A DNA stretch of 5,611 nt, from positions 1 through 5,611 of the forward strand of contig JBDTDV010000017.1 in NCBI GenBank assembly GCA_039922875.1, written 5' to 3'. The position numbers and the translations under genes were made by a program. Under the pieces are notes generated by a model, which did not search any database, was not told the DNA's origin, and was given only the letters and a program-made list of their open reading frames with translations. Origin of the DNA: JBDTDV01 sp039922875. GTDB taxonomy: Bacteria; Actinomycetota; Actinomycetes; Actinomycetales; Microbacteriaceae. Shown here one piece after another: positions 5,391-5,611 of the stretch (positions within the stretch are counted from its first letter, which is position 1; each line of letters starts with the position of its first letter).

Positions 5391-5611
5391 CTACTTCACC
5401 GGATCAAGGATTACGACCGGAATGTCGCGGGTCGTCTTCTTGGCGTACTCACGGTAATCCGGCCAGATTTTGGACATGATCGACCACAGTGCAGGCTTCT
5501 CGGCCTCTGACGCGGTCCGCGCCGTCGCGGCGAAGACCCGGTCATAGACCTGCACGTGCACCTGGGGGTTGGCACTCAAGTTGCGATACCAGGAGGGGTG
5601 CGCCGGCGCAC
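5391..5611 (-). CDS. Ddn-like deazaflavin (F420)-dependent nitroreductase family protein (5' partial)
   Basis: C-terminal 72 codons of a minus-strand gene that runs off the right edge. The frame stays open to the window end, reading APAHPSWYRNLSANPQVHVQV and continuing through WSIMSKIWPDYREYAKK to IPVVILDPVK and a TAG stop. The TTG at 5579-5577 is an internal Leu, not a start. The H-P-x-W-Y-x-N-L-x-A-N-P motif followed by VxVQV, the W-P-x-Y-x-x-Y segment and the IPVVxLxP ending are hallmarks of the split-beta-barrel deazaflavin-dependent nitroreductase family that includes mycobacterial Ddn. Such proteins bind reduced F420 (some relatives bind other cofactors) and reduce quinones or nitro compounds. 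The cofactor-binding N-terminal half is outside the window, so substrate and subfamily cannot be set. It is convergent with the MoxR operon and shares only the terminator region with it. Confidence 0.88.
   Translation of the reverse strand, partial: APAHPSWYRNLSANPQVHVQVYDRVFAATARTASEAEKPALWSIMSKIWPDYREYAKKTTRDIPVVILDPVK

Overview
The window is a GC-rich, almost fully coding stretch of what looks like an actinobacterial chromosome. Gene families, gene order and codon use fit the Mycobacteriales, with Nocardia or Rhodococcus relatives more likely than Mycobacterium itself. That assignment is an inference from family resemblance; no rRNA or other taxonomic marker is present.

Positions 1-5327 hold five same-strand genes that look like one operon: a polytopic membrane protein cut off at its 5' end by the window edge (1-1059), a DUF4129-type single-pass membrane protein (1056-1745), a DUF4350-type two-pass membrane protein (1742-2995), a MoxR-family AAA+ ATPase (3000-3968) and a DUF58/von Willebrand A-like membrane-anchored protein (3996-5327). 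The first three genes overlap by 4 bases at each junction (ATGA, GTGA). The MoxR gene starts 4 bases after the preceding stop, and DUF58 follows after 27 bases. No promoter is visible; it must lie upstream of the window or inside the missing part of the first gene.

The order membrane protein - DUF4129 - DUF4350 - MoxR - DUF58 is, as I recall it, that of the mycobacterial moxR2 locus (Rv3689 to Rv3693 in M. tuberculosis). MoxR ATPases commonly pair with a vWA/DUF58 protein and are thought to act as chaperones that mature or remodel protein complexes. Here three extra membrane proteins probably place that activity at the cell envelope. The substrate is unknown.

After a 63-base convergent intergenic gap holding an 18-base perfect palindrome (a likely bidirectional terminator), the minus strand carries the C-terminal part of a Ddn-like deazaflavin (F420)-dependent nitroreductase-family protein (5391-5611). 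It runs off the right edge and is probably unrelated to the operon.

I see no tRNA, rRNA, CRISPR, insertion sequence or phage feature. The locus is mostly a conserved, poorly characterised system rather than a new one. The points worth a second look are a hairpin just ahead of the DUF4350 start, an unusual leader before DUF58, a degenerate metal site and possible insertion in DUF58, and the gene found downstream of the operon.
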